This document shows positions 44,493 to 53,043 of a stretch of 64,000 nucleotides of DNA, piece after piece. Source of the stretch: Sorangium cellulosum So ce56 (lineage in GTDB: Bacteria > Myxococcota_A > Polyangia > Polyangiales > Polyangiaceae); the NCBI RefSeq assembly GCF_000067165.1, contig NC_010162.1, forward strand, positions 8,377,001 through 8,441,000, given 5' to 3'. A program made the position numbers and the translations under genes. Numbering within the stretch: position 1 is the stretch's first letter; each line of letters starts with the position of its first letter. The notes under the pieces were generated by a model that was given only the letters and a program-made list of their open reading frames with translations, was not told where the DNA came from and made no database searches.

Positions 44493-45611
44493 TCAGGCCG
44501 GCGAGATTGGCAGTTCCTTCGGAGAGCTCGCGGCCGCCGCGCCCTGGGCCGGCGCCGGCAGGCTCGGCCCGTCGAGCAGGGCGCCGACCACCGCGAGCGC
44601 CGCAAGGAGGACCGCCGCCCCCGCCCACAGCGGGCCCGCGGCCATGGCCGGCGACGCGTAGAGGTACGCGATCGCGCCGAGCAGCGCCGCGAGGAAGAGC
44701 GCCGCGGCGAGCGCGCGCGCCCGGCGGGGGCGCGCCACGTCGTGCAGGACGTAATCCGGGTCGGTGCGCAGCGGGCCGCCGTCGGGCGGAGTCGCGGTGG
44801 ACCGCCACTCCGGCGGCCGGAGCCAGACAAGCAGCTTGCCGGAGAGGCGCGGCTCCGCCGCCGCCATGCGCGCGAGCCTCCGCCACGGGTCGACGTTGGC
44901 GCGCAGCGCGCTGAAGCTGGCCAGCGGCTGGACCACGCCGTACCGCGGGGGCGCCCCCTCGGCGCAGAAGGTGCCGAACAGCCGATCCCAGACGATGAGC
45001 ACGCCGCCGTGGTTCCTGTCGAGATACGCGGAGTCGACGCCGTGGTGCACGCGGTGATGAGATGGCGTGTTCAGCACCCACTCCAGCGGACCGAGGCGGC
45101 CGACGAGCTGCGTGTGAATCCAGAACTGATAGAGGATGTTCAGCGTATACGTCGTGACGACCATCCCCGGCGGGAAGCCGAGCACGGAGAGCGGCCAGAA
45201 GAACGGCCAGTACAAGGCCCGCTGGAGCCAGCTCTGGCGCAGCGCGACCGAGAGGTTGTAGTCCTCGCTCTGGTGGTGGACCGCGTGCGCGGCCCACATG
45301 AAGTTCACCCGATGGCTCGCGCGGTGCGCCCAGTAGTAGCAGAAGTCGACCGCGACGAAGCAGGCCGCCCAGCTCCACAAGGCGCCGTCCGGCAGCCGCG
45401 CGAGCGCGGCGCGCTCGAACAGGAAGAGATGGACGAGGACTCCGCCGCTCACGACGGAGACGATGACCTGCTGCCCGACCCCGCACGAGAGGTTGGCGAG
45501 CGCGTCGGAGAAGCGGTAGTCGCGGCGCCCGCGGCGGCGACAGAGCCAGAGCTCGACGCCGATGAGCGCGAAGAAGGCCGGCACCGCGAACAGGATCAAG
45601 CTCGGCGACAT
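44493..45611 (-). CDS. sterol desaturase / fatty acid hydroxylase family protein
   Basis: A 372-residue membrane di-iron oxidoreductase. The histidine clusters are complete: HRASH (96-100), HAVHH (109-113) and HHRVHH (185-190), followed by HG after VWDRLFGTF. Several membrane spans precede and separate them, and two more spans follow near the C-terminus. The family hydroxylates or desaturates lipids such as sterols, carotenoids or fatty acids. S. cellulosum-type bacteria make sterol-like and hopanoid lipids, but the substrate cannot be read here. The ATG at 45611 is supported by GGAGG seven bases upstream. Confidence 0.9.
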   Translation of the reverse strand: MSPSLILFAVPAFFALIGVELWLCRRRGRRDYRFSDALANLSCGVGQQVIVSVVSGGVLVHLFLFERAALARLPDGALWSWAACFVAVDFCYYWAHRASHRVNFMWAAHAVHHQSEDYNLSVALRQSWLQRALYWPFFWPLSVLGFPPGMVVTTYTLNILYQFWIHTQLVGRLGPLEWVLNTPSHHRVHHGVDSAYLDRNHGGVLIVWDRLFGTFCAEGAPPRYGVVQPLASFSALRANVDPWRRLARMAAAEPRLSGKLLVWLRPPEWRSTATPPDGGPLRTDPDYVLHDVARPRRARALAAALFLAALLGAIAYLYASPAMAAGPLWAGAAVLLAALAVVGALLDGPSLPAPAQGAAAASSPKELPISPA

Positions 45612-45975
45612 CCCCCGTCCTCCATGGAGCCGCCGCGCGGCGGCTCGGCTCACGCCCGCTCAGTCTAGCCTGGAACGCCCCCGGCGCGCCCGGAGACGCA
45701 CCACGCGAGAGGCGCCACACCAGCCGACCTCTTCCCTGTTGACACTGAACCGTTTAAGTGGTCTGCCACGAGCCACGCCGGCGCGCGAGCGACCACCCGG
45801 AGCGGAGATTTGTATCGTCGCGGAATCAGGGGGAGCTCACCGGTGCCGCCGGCGATGCCACCCCGCGACGGTAGCGCAGCAGCCCGGCAGCTCCCTGCGA
45901 ACCGGACGCGCGCTCCGGGCGGCAGGGCTCGGCGATCCGTGAGGAACGACACTCGAACCACATAAGGAACCGACC
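45612..45975. other. intergenic region with promoter elements of the GH5 gene
   Basis: Divergent region between the sterol-desaturase gene and the GH5 gene. It contains a TTGACA box and a LacI-type half-palindrome (see next entry). The last 13 bases before the ATG (AAGGAACCGACC) hold the ribosome site. Confidence 0.5.
45739..45755 (+). promoter_or_regulatory. TTGACA box followed by a LacI-type operator core
   Basis: TTGACA (45739-45744), then AACCGTTT (45748-45755), which fits the AANCGNTT core of LacI/GalR-family operators with a central CG. It lies 220 bp before the GH5 start. No good -10 box follows at 16-18 bases, so the promoter is tentative. A LacI-type regulator gene is not in the window. 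Confidence 0.35.
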
Positions 45976-47640
45976 ATGAAGAAGACGTTCTTGCTCGCTT
46001 TGGGTTTGCTCTCCCTCGCCGCGTGCTCCTCCTCCGACCCGGCGGACCCCGCGCCCTCCGGCGGCACGGGCGGGTCCGGCACCACCGGCGACGGCGGAAG
46101 CGGCGCCACCGGCGGGAGCGACGCCACCGGCGGCGGCGGAAGCGGCGCCACCGGCGGGAGCGACGCCACCGGCGGCGGCGGGGACGGAACCGGCGGCGGC
46201 CAGGAGCTCGACTGCGCCCAGCAACCGGAAAAGTGCTACGTCCGCGCCGAAGGTAGTAAGCTCACGCTCGACGGGAAACCGTACAGGTATATGGGCACGA
46301 ACTTCTGGTCGGCTCCCTACATCAGCCGCGAGCGCCTGCGCACCGAGCTCGACATCCTCGAGGCCCACGGCGCCCTGAACCTCAGGATCATGGCGCTCAG
46401 CGAGGGCGACATCCCCGCGGCGCAGCAGAACGATCAGGTGTACGGCCCACAACGGATCTTTCCAGCATCGTCCGACAAACCGTGCGCCGATGCGCAGCTC
46501 GAGGCGTTCGCCGACAACCTGGTGACGGTGCTCGACGAGATGCACAGCCGCGGGATGAAGGCGGTGATGACCCTGAACGACTTCTGGCACTGGTCCGGCG
46601 GTATGCCCCAGTACATGAAGTGGGCTCACGAGCAGCCGACCCTCTCCTGCGGAGAGGACTTCAGCGCGTACCAGGTCGGCCTGACGCACCCCACGACGGG
46701 CGCTGCCCTGCTCGCGGCGGACCACCACGTGCCGTTCGCCGGCTCGATCCGGTTCCAGGAGGGCACAGGCCAGGACTGCCAGGCCGTGGCCATCGGCGAG
46801 TGGGCCATCCCTCACTCGGGCACGCTCGATCCGAACACGAACCCGTGGCCCGACCAGATGGATCTCTCGTCGCTGTTCTTCTGCAACAAGAAGGCCCAGG
46901 AGTTCTACTTCAGCCGGGCCAAGGTCCTGATCGAGAAGCTCAAGGACCATCCGGGGATCATGGCGTGGCAGCTCGGGAACGAGCCGCGATCGTTCAAGGG
47001 CTGGGGCCCGCTCTTCAAGCTCTGGGTCGAGAGGAACGCGAAGTTCATCAAGGACATCGACCCGAACCACCTCGTCTCCATCGGCTCGGAGGGCGACCTG
47101 TCCTATAACTGGGGCGACTACGCCAACAGCGATTACAGGGCGTTCCACGACGTGCCCGGCATCGATTACCTCACCTTCCACGTGTGGCCCGAGAACTGGG
47201 AGTGGTACGACCCGTCGCTGCCGATGGACAGCGCCGCCGACAAGGGGCTCCTGGCCGCCATCACCAAGAGCAACGGGTACATCGACGCGCAGCTCGCGCA
47301 CGCCAGGGCGCTTGACAAGCCGATCGTCGTGGAGGAGTTCGGGCTCGCCCGGGACGACAAGTCCGAGCCGGTCTCGTCGCCCGTCGCCAAGCGGAACGAG
47401 TATTACGCTTCCATGTTCGACGCCGTCGTCGAGAACCCGGAGCTCGCCGGCGTCAACTTCTGGGCCTGGGCCGGGATCGGGAGGCCGTCGGACGACGGCA
47501 ACGACTACTGGCTCCTCGGGAACGACTACATCGGCGATCCGCCCCATGAGCTCCAGGGGTGGTACTCGGTGTACGATGACGACACGGAAACCTTGAATCT
47601 TATCATGAGCTACGCCGACCAGCTCAACTCGACGCAGTAG
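45976..47640 (+). CDS. secreted GH5 (endo-beta-mannanase-like) lipoprotein
   Basis: A 554-residue glycoside hydrolase. The signal peptide ends in the lipobox LAAC (Cys17). A Gly/Ser/Thr/Ala linker (about 28-75) with a 14-residue duplication follows. The catalytic domain (about 85-550) has NFWSAPY, LRIMALSEG, WQLGNEPRS with the acid/base Glu336, FHVWPENW and VVEEFGLARD with the nucleophile Glu454. This is the GH5_7-type mannanase pattern. An insertion of about 75 residues (about 220-297), with two Cys, separates MPQYMKWA from the next helix. It likely cuts mannan or a related beta-glycan at the cell surface. Followed after 53 bp by an XylF-like gene. Confidence 0.88.
   Translation: MKKTFLLALGLLSLAACSSSDPADPAPSGGTGGSGTTGDGGSGATGGSDATGGGGSGATGGSDATGGGGDGTGGGQELDCAQQPEKCYVRAEGSKLTLDGKPYRYMGTNFWSAPYISRERLRTELDILEAHGALNLRIMALSEGDIPAAQQNDQVYGPQRIFPASSDKPCADAQLEAFADNLVTVLDEMHSRGMKAVMTLNDFWHWSGGMPQYMKWAHEQPTLSCGEDFSAYQVGLTHPTTGAALLAADHHVPFAGSIRFQEGTGQDCQAVAIGEWAIPHSGTLDPNTNPWPDQMDLSSLFFCNKKAQEFYFSRAKVLIEKLKDHPGIMAWQLGNEPRSFKGWGPLFKLWVERNAKFIKDIDPNHLVSIGSEGDLSYNWGDYANSDYRAFHDVPGIDYLTFHVWPENWEWYDPSLPMDSAADKGLLAAITKSNGYIDAQLAHARALDKPIVVEEFGLARDDKSEPVSSPVAKRNEYYASMFDAVVENPELAGVNFWAWAGIGRPSDDGNDYWLLGNDYIGDPPHELQGWYSVYDDDTETLNLIMSYADQLNSTQ
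46093..46176. repeat. 42-bp tandem duplication in the GH5 linker
   Basis: Two identical units (46093-46134, 46135-46176) starting GGCGGAAGCGGCGCCACCGG. In frame, encoding the repeated GGSGATGGSDATGG of the linker. Confidence 0.8.
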
Positions 47641-47683
47641 CGCCGGCGGCCATAACAGAGCCCCTATTCCATTCATCTCACGC

Positions 47684-47696
47684 GGAGGTCACCTTG
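47684..47696 (+). promoter_or_regulatory. strong ribosome site that selects a TTG start
   Basis: GGAGGT (47684-47689) lies four bases before TTG 47694. The next ATG is 24 bases further down and would be too far from any ribosome site, so TTG is the start. Confidence 0.7.
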
Positions 47697-48809
47697 ATTC
47701 GTCGCTCCACCTTTCTCATGGCGTTGTTCTCGCTCGCGTTCTCGGCCGGCTGCTCGAAGCCGGAGTCTGAAGGCGGCGCGAGCGCGAACAAGCCCGAGGC
47801 AACAGCCGCCAAGGGTGCGGAAACCAAGGGTCCGGAGAAGAAGAAAGACAAGATCACGATCGGCTTCTCCATGGATACCCTCAAGGAGGAGCGGTGGCAG
47901 CGCGACCGCGACCTGTTCAAGGCGAAGGCCGAGACGCTCGGCGCCCAGGTGCTCGTGCAGTCCGCGAACGGCGACGACGCCCTCCAGAACTCGCAGGCGG
48001 AGAACCTGCTCACGCAGGGCGTCGACGTGCTCGTGGTCGTGCCCCACAACGCCAAGACGACGGCCACCATCGTCGAGTCGGCGCACAAGCAGGGCGTGCC
48101 CGTCATCGCGTACGACCGGCTGATCCTCGACTCCGACGTGGACCTCTACGTGTCCTTCGACAACGTCAAGGTGGGCGAGCTCCAGGCCGAGGCCCTCGTG
48201 AAGAAGTTCCCGAAGGGGAACTACATCCTCATCGGCGGCTCCCCGACCGACAACAACGCGAAGCTCTTCCGTGAAGGGCAGATGAACATCCTGAAGCCGC
48301 TCATCGACAAGGGCGACGTCAAGACGGTGGCGGACCAGTGGGCCAAGGACTGGCAGCCGGTCGAGGGGCTCAAGATCACCGAGAACGCCCTCACCAAGAA
48401 CAACAACAACGTCACGGCGGTCGTCGCGTCGAACGACGGGCTCGCGGGCGCGGCCGTCCAGGCCCTCGGCGAGCAGAAGCTCGCCGGCAAGGTCGGCGTC
48501 TCGGGCCAGGACGCCGAGCTCGCCGCCTGCCAGCGGATCGCGGCCGGCACCCAGAGCATGACCGTCTACAAGCCGCTCAAGCTGCTCGCCGAGAAGGCCG
48601 CCGAGCTCGCCGTCAAGCTGGCGAAAAAGGAGCCCGTCGGCGAGAAGACGCAGACGGTCAACAACGGCAAGAAGGACGTCCAGAGCGTGCTCATCACGCC
48701 GGTCGCCGTGGACAAGGACAACCTCGCCTCGACGGTGATCGCGGACGGCTTCCACAAGGTCGAGGACGTCTACAAGGACCTCCCCAAGGACCAGTGGCCG
48801 GCCAAGTAG
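47694..48809 (+). CDS. D-xylose-type sugar-binding lipoprotein (XylF family)
   Basis: A 371-residue ABC sugar-binding protein. A signal peptide with lipobox FSAGC (Cys20), an Ala/Lys linker (about 25-50), then the periplasmic-binding fold: KITIGFSMDTLKEERWQRDR, NLLTQGVDVLVVVPHN, GVPVIAYDRLILD, VSFDNVKVGELQ, VVASNDGLAGAAVQAL and VGVSGQDAELAACQRI. These match XylF closely. The permease and ATPase (XylH, XylG) are not next to it. It follows the GH5 gene by 53 bp. It may bind sugars for transport with distant components or for sensing. The start is TTG. Confidence 0.9.
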   Translation: MIRRSTFLMALFSLAFSAGCSKPESEGGASANKPEATAAKGAETKGPEKKKDKITIGFSMDTLKEERWQRDRDLFKAKAETLGAQVLVQSANGDDALQNSQAENLLTQGVDVLVVVPHNAKTTATIVESAHKQGVPVIAYDRLILDSDVDLYVSFDNVKVGELQAEALVKKFPKGNYILIGGSPTDNNAKLFREGQMNILKPLIDKGDVKTVADQWAKDWQPVEGLKITENALTKNNNNVTAVVASNDGLAGAAVQALGEQKLAGKVGVSGQDAELAACQRIAAGTQSMTVYKPLKLLAEKAAELAVKLAKKEPVGEKTQTVNNGKKDVQSVLITPVAVDKDNLASTVIADGFHKVEDVYKDLPKDQWPAK

Positions 48810-49254
48810 GCCCCTAGCTGGACATCCAGGGCCCGGCGAGCGCCCCGGCCGCCGCGAGGCGACCAGCCGCCGGGTCAGGTCCGCCCCTCCCCCATCTGCG
48901 CCCGTCTCGACGGCCGCGATCCTCAATGAGGCTCTTCGCCCGGAGAGCCACCGGCACGGCACATCCCCTCTCGACCACGGGCCTTGGGCGGCGGATCGTC
49001 CGAGGCGACCCCGCTCCGCACGGCGGAACGCGGCGCGGCTCCGGGGGCCTTTCGATCAGGGCGATCCTCCGTGATCCAGGGGCTCCTCGAATCCGGAGCT
49101 TCCTGCGTGGATCGGAGCCGTGCGCTGGTCATGATGCTGCGCCCTCGCAGCGCCGCGCGAGGCAAGGAGACGCGATGTCCTCCACGAAGCGACGAGAGCC
49201 ACGGAAGCACGGTCCGACCGCGACGGGGTCACGGGGCTCCGGCGAGGTGGCGCG
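48810..49254. other. gene-free stretch between the xylF-like gene and the multicopper oxidase gene
   Basis: About 445 bp. A small stem CTGGACATCCAG lies about 18 bp after the xylF-like stop. Short frames are Arg/Gly-rich and unsupported. It should contain the oxidase promoter. Confidence 0.4.
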
Positions 49255-51150
49255 GTGAAGGCGGCCGTGGCGACGTGTCCGGCCGCCCCTGGCTCGGCCC
49301 CGACCCTCTCCGGCGCCGCGATCCCGAGGTACACGCGCCCGTTGCTCATCCCAGGGGTCATGCCCCTGGCCACGGGGCTCGGCGCGGGCAGCGCGGGCCG
49401 CGATGCCTACGAGATCGCCGTCCGGCAGTTCGAGCAGCACATCCTGCCACCCGAGCTGGGTTTGCCCCCGACGACCGTCTGGAGCTACGGCTCCGTCCAT
49501 CATCCGGAGACGTTCGCCTATCCGGCGTTCACGATCGAGGCGAGGTACCGCAGGCCGGTGCGGGTGAAGTGGATCAACGATCTCAGGGACCCAGCGACCG
49601 GCCGCTTCCTCCCTCATTTGCTCCCCGTCGACCCCACCCTGCACTGGGCCAACCCGCCCGGCGGGGCGCAGGGCCGCGACAGCCGGCCCGCGTTCCCTGG
49701 CGATTGCCCGCCAGAGCCGTACCGGGGCCCGGTGCCGATCGTCACGCACCTCCACGGGATGGCCAGGATGGGGCAAGAGAGCGACGGTTATCCCGAGGCC
49801 TGGTATCTCCCCGCGGCGACCGACATCCCCGAGGGGTACGCGGCGACGGGCACCTTCTACGACTACTTCCAGCGCACGTCGCCGCTCGGGGACCTGTGGG
49901 AGCCGGGCGCGGCCGTGTTCCAGTACCCGAACGACCAGCGGGCCACGACGCTCTGGTACCACGACCACGCGCTCGGCATCACCCGGCTCAACGTCTACGC
50001 GGGGCCGGCCGGCTTCTACCTGCTCCGCGGCGGGCCGGACGATCTGCCGCAGGGCGTCCTGCCCGGACCAGCCCCGCGACCGGGAGACCGCCCAGGGGCG
50101 AGGGTGTACGAGATCCCGCTGTTGATCCAGGACCGCTCCTTCAACGACGACGGGTCGCTCTTCTATCCAGCGTCGCGCGGGCTCGCCCCCGAGCTCGCGG
50201 ACACGTACATCCCGAAGGGCGATATCCCGCCGATCTGGGTCCCGGAGCTCTTCGGCGACGTCATCGTCGTCAACGGCCAGGCATGGCCCTATCTCGAGGT
50301 CGAGCAGCGGCGGTACCGCTTCCGCATCCTGAACGGCAGCGGCTCGCGGTTCTTCATCCTGAAGATGGATAACGGCCTCCCGTTCTGGCAGATCGGCTCG
50401 GACGGCGGACTCCTCCCTTCCCCCGTGGAGCGCGGAACCCTCCTGCTCGCTCCGGCCGAGCGCGCGGACGTGATCGTGGACTTCAGCGGGGTCCGCGCCG
50501 GCGCCGAGCTCGTCCTCCTCAACCTCGGTCCGGACGCGCCGTTCACCGGCGGCCCGCAGACCGCCGCCGATCCGGCGACGACAGGGCAGGTGATGCAGTT
50601 CCGCGTCGTGCCGGCGACCGGCGCGGACTCGAGCACGCCGCCGCACCGGCTCGCGCTGCCGCCGCTCGCCCCGCTCGGAGAAGCGGCGCTCGTGCGCCAG
50701 GTGTCCCTGAACGACCTGAGCTCCGCGATCCGGCCCGACGCCGGCCTGAGCGTGGCCGCGCTGGGCACGCTGGAGCCTCCTCCGGGCTCCCGCACGGCGA
50801 GGCCGCTCTTCTGGCACGATCCCATCACCGAGAACCCGGCCCTGGGATCGACCGAGGTGTGGGAGATCTACAACTTCACCGTGGACGCGCACCCGATCCA
50901 CGTCCACGAGGTCCATTTCGCGATCGTCGATCGCCAGCCGTTCGACGGCGCCCCGCGCCCGCCGGAGGCCGGGGAGGAGGGCCGCAAGGACACCGTCGTC
51001 GCGCTGCCGTTCGAGATCACGCGCATCAAGATGGTGTTCGAGAGCCCTGGCCGGTTCGTGTGGCACTGCCACATCCTCGAGCACGAAGACAACGAGATGA
51101 TGCGGCCTTACCAGATCGGTCACACGCCGCCCGGGATCCCGACGCGCTGA
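49255..51150 (+). CDS. multicopper oxidase (CotA/bilirubin-oxidase-like)
   Basis: A 631-residue three-cupredoxin oxidase. The copper-binding pattern is complete: THLHGM, WYHDHALG, HPIHVHEVHF and WHCHILEHEDNEMM, giving the type 1 and the type 2/3 copper sites; Met-rich ends (EDNEMM) give the type 1 axial Met. It reduces oxygen to water while oxidising phenols, bilirubin or metals such as Mn or Cu(I). No signal peptide is seen at the chosen GTG (GAGGTGG four bases upstream), so it may be cytosolic or spore-coat-like as CotA. No copper-resistance genes surround it. Confidence 0.9.
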   Translation: MKAAVATCPAAPGSAPTLSGAAIPRYTRPLLIPGVMPLATGLGAGSAGRDAYEIAVRQFEQHILPPELGLPPTTVWSYGSVHHPETFAYPAFTIEARYRRPVRVKWINDLRDPATGRFLPHLLPVDPTLHWANPPGGAQGRDSRPAFPGDCPPEPYRGPVPIVTHLHGMARMGQESDGYPEAWYLPAATDIPEGYAATGTFYDYFQRTSPLGDLWEPGAAVFQYPNDQRATTLWYHDHALGITRLNVYAGPAGFYLLRGGPDDLPQGVLPGPAPRPGDRPGARVYEIPLLIQDRSFNDDGSLFYPASRGLAPELADTYIPKGDIPPIWVPELFGDVIVVNGQAWPYLEVEQRRYRFRILNGSGSRFFILKMDNGLPFWQIGSDGGLLPSPVERGTLLLAPAERADVIVDFSGVRAGAELVLLNLGPDAPFTGGPQTAADPATTGQVMQFRVVPATGADSSTPPHRLALPPLAPLGEAALVRQVSLNDLSSAIRPDAGLSVAALGTLEPPPGSRTARPLFWHDPITENPALGSTEVWEIYNFTVDAHPIHVHEVHFAIVDRQPFDGAPRPPEAGEEGRKDTVVALPFEITRIKMVFESPGRFVWHCHILEHEDNEMMRPYQIGHTPPGIPTR

Positions 51151-51397
51151 TCCCGCCCCGCCTCACGCCGCGCGACGTCGCGCGGCCCCGCGCACGCCTC
51201 GCGCGGCGGCGCAGGTCCTGCGAGCGCCCGGCCTGGTCCCGGCGCCGTGCCCGCCTCATCAGCCCGCCGAAGGCTCCGCGAGGTCCAGGATCCGGCCGCT
51301 CCCCGAGGTGCGCTGCTGGAGCAGGCTCGTCAGCCATGCGGTCTGCTTCTTGCTGCGCACAGGGTCACGCGAGCACGTCGCCACATCCGAGGAGACC

Positions 51398-52513
51398 ATG
51401 AGCGCCCCGTCGGTCCTGCCTGAATCCGATCCCGCACGCCCGGTCCGCGAGCTCATCGATGCAGCGTTTCCTGCGGCGCGCGTCGAGGAGATCACCCTCC
51501 TCGGACCCGACAACCCCTCGGGCCACGACCAGACCGAGAAGGCCGCCGGCTACGGCGTACCCCGCCGGATCACGGTGGTGAGGCCCGATGGCTCCAGGCA
51601 GAAGCTGGTCCTGCACACGTCCACCGCGGACGCGTTCGGCCACGACAGGCGGGCGGATCGCGCGGCGGAGGCGCTGCTCGCCTTCGACACCTTCGGGTCG
51701 ATCCCGGCGCACGTCGAGGTCGTGGACGTCGGCTCGCTGACGCGCGACGGTCACTTCCTGTCCCTGCGGGATGCGGGCGAGTTCTATCTCCTGACCACGT
51801 ACGCGGAGGGAGACGTCTACGCCGCGGATCTGCGCCGGATCGCGAAGGAGCGGCGCGCGGGCCCCGAGGATCTCGCGCGCTGCGAGGCGCTCGCCAGGTA
51901 CCTCATCGCCCTCCACGGCGCGAAGGGCGCGCAGCCGGGCAGCTACCGCCGCGCGGTGCGCGATCTCGTGGGCCACGGTGAAGGCATCTTCGGCATCATC
52001 GACGGCTATCCGGACGACGTGCCCGGCGCGCCGCCCGAGCGGCTCCAGGCGATCGAGCAGCGCTGCGTGGCGTGGCGATGGAAGCTCCGCGGCATGGACC
52101 GCCGGCTCGCTCGCACGCACGGGGACTTCCACCCGTTCAACATCGTGTTCGACGAGGCGTCGCGGCTCACGCTGCTCGACACGAGCCGCGGATCCCAGGG
52201 CGATCCCGCGGACGACGTCACCTGCCTCGCCATCAATTACGTCTTCTTCGCGCTGGACGCGCCTGGCGCGTGGGAGGGCGGCTTCCGCGCGCTGTGGCGG
52301 CGGCTCTGGGAGGTCTACCTCGGCTGGAGCGGCTCCGCGGGGCTTCTCGACGTGGCGGCGCCGTTCCTCGCGTGGCGCGCGCTCGTGCTGGCCAACCCCG
52401 GGTGGTACCCCGCGGTCACGGCGCGGGCGAGGGACGCGCTGCTCTCCTTGGTGGAGCACGCCCTCGACGCCCCGCGCTTCGATCCGGACGACGCCGAGGG
52501 GCTCTTCGCGTGA
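51398..52513 (+). CDS. aminoglycoside-phosphotransferase-like kinase
   Basis: A 371-residue protein with the APH kinase fold. The catalytic loop is HGDFHPFNIVFD (H-G-D-x-H-x-x-N) and the metal-binding Asp follows in TLLDTSRGSQGDP. It resembles the APH-like proteins that pair with a P-loop kinase (COG2187-type). The target may be a small molecule rather than an antibiotic. The ATG at 51398 has CGAGGAG six bases upstream. GTGA overlap with the next gene joins them in one unit. Confidence 0.85.
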   Translation: MSAPSVLPESDPARPVRELIDAAFPAARVEEITLLGPDNPSGHDQTEKAAGYGVPRRITVVRPDGSRQKLVLHTSTADAFGHDRRADRAAEALLAFDTFGSIPAHVEVVDVGSLTRDGHFLSLRDAGEFYLLTTYAEGDVYAADLRRIAKERRAGPEDLARCEALARYLIALHGAKGAQPGSYRRAVRDLVGHGEGIFGIIDGYPDDVPGAPPERLQAIEQRCVAWRWKLRGMDRRLARTHGDFHPFNIVFDEASRLTLLDTSRGSQGDPADDVTCLAINYVFFALDAPGAWEGGFRALWRRLWEVYLGWSGSAGLLDVAAPFLAWRALVLANPGWYPAVTARARDALLSLVEHALDAPRFDPDDAEGLFA

Positions 52514-53043
52514 GCGGCGGGGTCGTCTGGATCACGGGGCTCCCGTCGTCGGGCAAATCCACGCTGGCCGCGCGGGCGCACCGGGCGCTGCTCGGCGAGG
52601 GGCGGGCGAGCTGCCTCCTCGACGGGGACGAGGTGCGCGACGCCCTGGTCCCGCGGCCCGGCTACGACCCGCGCGCTCGCGACGATTTCTACGAGACGCT
52701 CGCGCGCCTCGCGGCGCTGCTCGCGCGCCAGGGGCCGATCGTGATCGTCGCGGCGACGGCGCACCGCCGCGCCTACCGGGAGCGCGCCCGCGCGCTCGCG
52801 CCGCGGCTCATCGAGGTCTACGTGGACGTCGCTCCGGCGACCTGCAGGGAGCGCGACCCGAAGGGGCTCTACCACGCGGCCGGCGCCGGGGAGATCGGCG
52901 CGCTCCCGGGCGCGGGCGCCGACTACGAGGCGCCGCTCGCGCCGGAGGTCGTCGCGCGCGGCGGCGAGGACGAGGCGGCGCTCGCGGCGCTGCTCGAGCG
53001 CGCGAGATCCTGGTCCGCCTCGGCGGGGGCGGGGCCGTGGTAG
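52510..53043 (+). CDS. adenylylsulfate-kinase-like protein
   Basis: A 177-residue P-loop kinase similar to CysC. Walker A is GLPSSGKST (about 10-18), LLDGDEVRDAL follows, and DPKGLYHAAGAGEIG with DYEAPLAPE matches the APS-binding region. The position that carries the phosphoserine of APS kinase (ISP in CysC) reads ATAHR here, so the mechanism or substrate may differ. No sulfate-assimilation genes are near. The GTG start overlaps the APH-like gene, and its end overlaps the histidine kinase start, so it belongs to a signalling operon. Confidence 0.85.
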   Translation: MSGGVVWITGLPSSGKSTLAARAHRALLGEGRASCLLDGDEVRDALVPRPGYDPRARDDFYETLARLAALLARQGPIVIVAATAHRRAYRERARALAPRLIEVYVDVAPATCRERDPKGLYHAAGAGEIGALPGAGADYEAPLAPEVVARGGEDEAALAALLERARSWSASAGAGPW

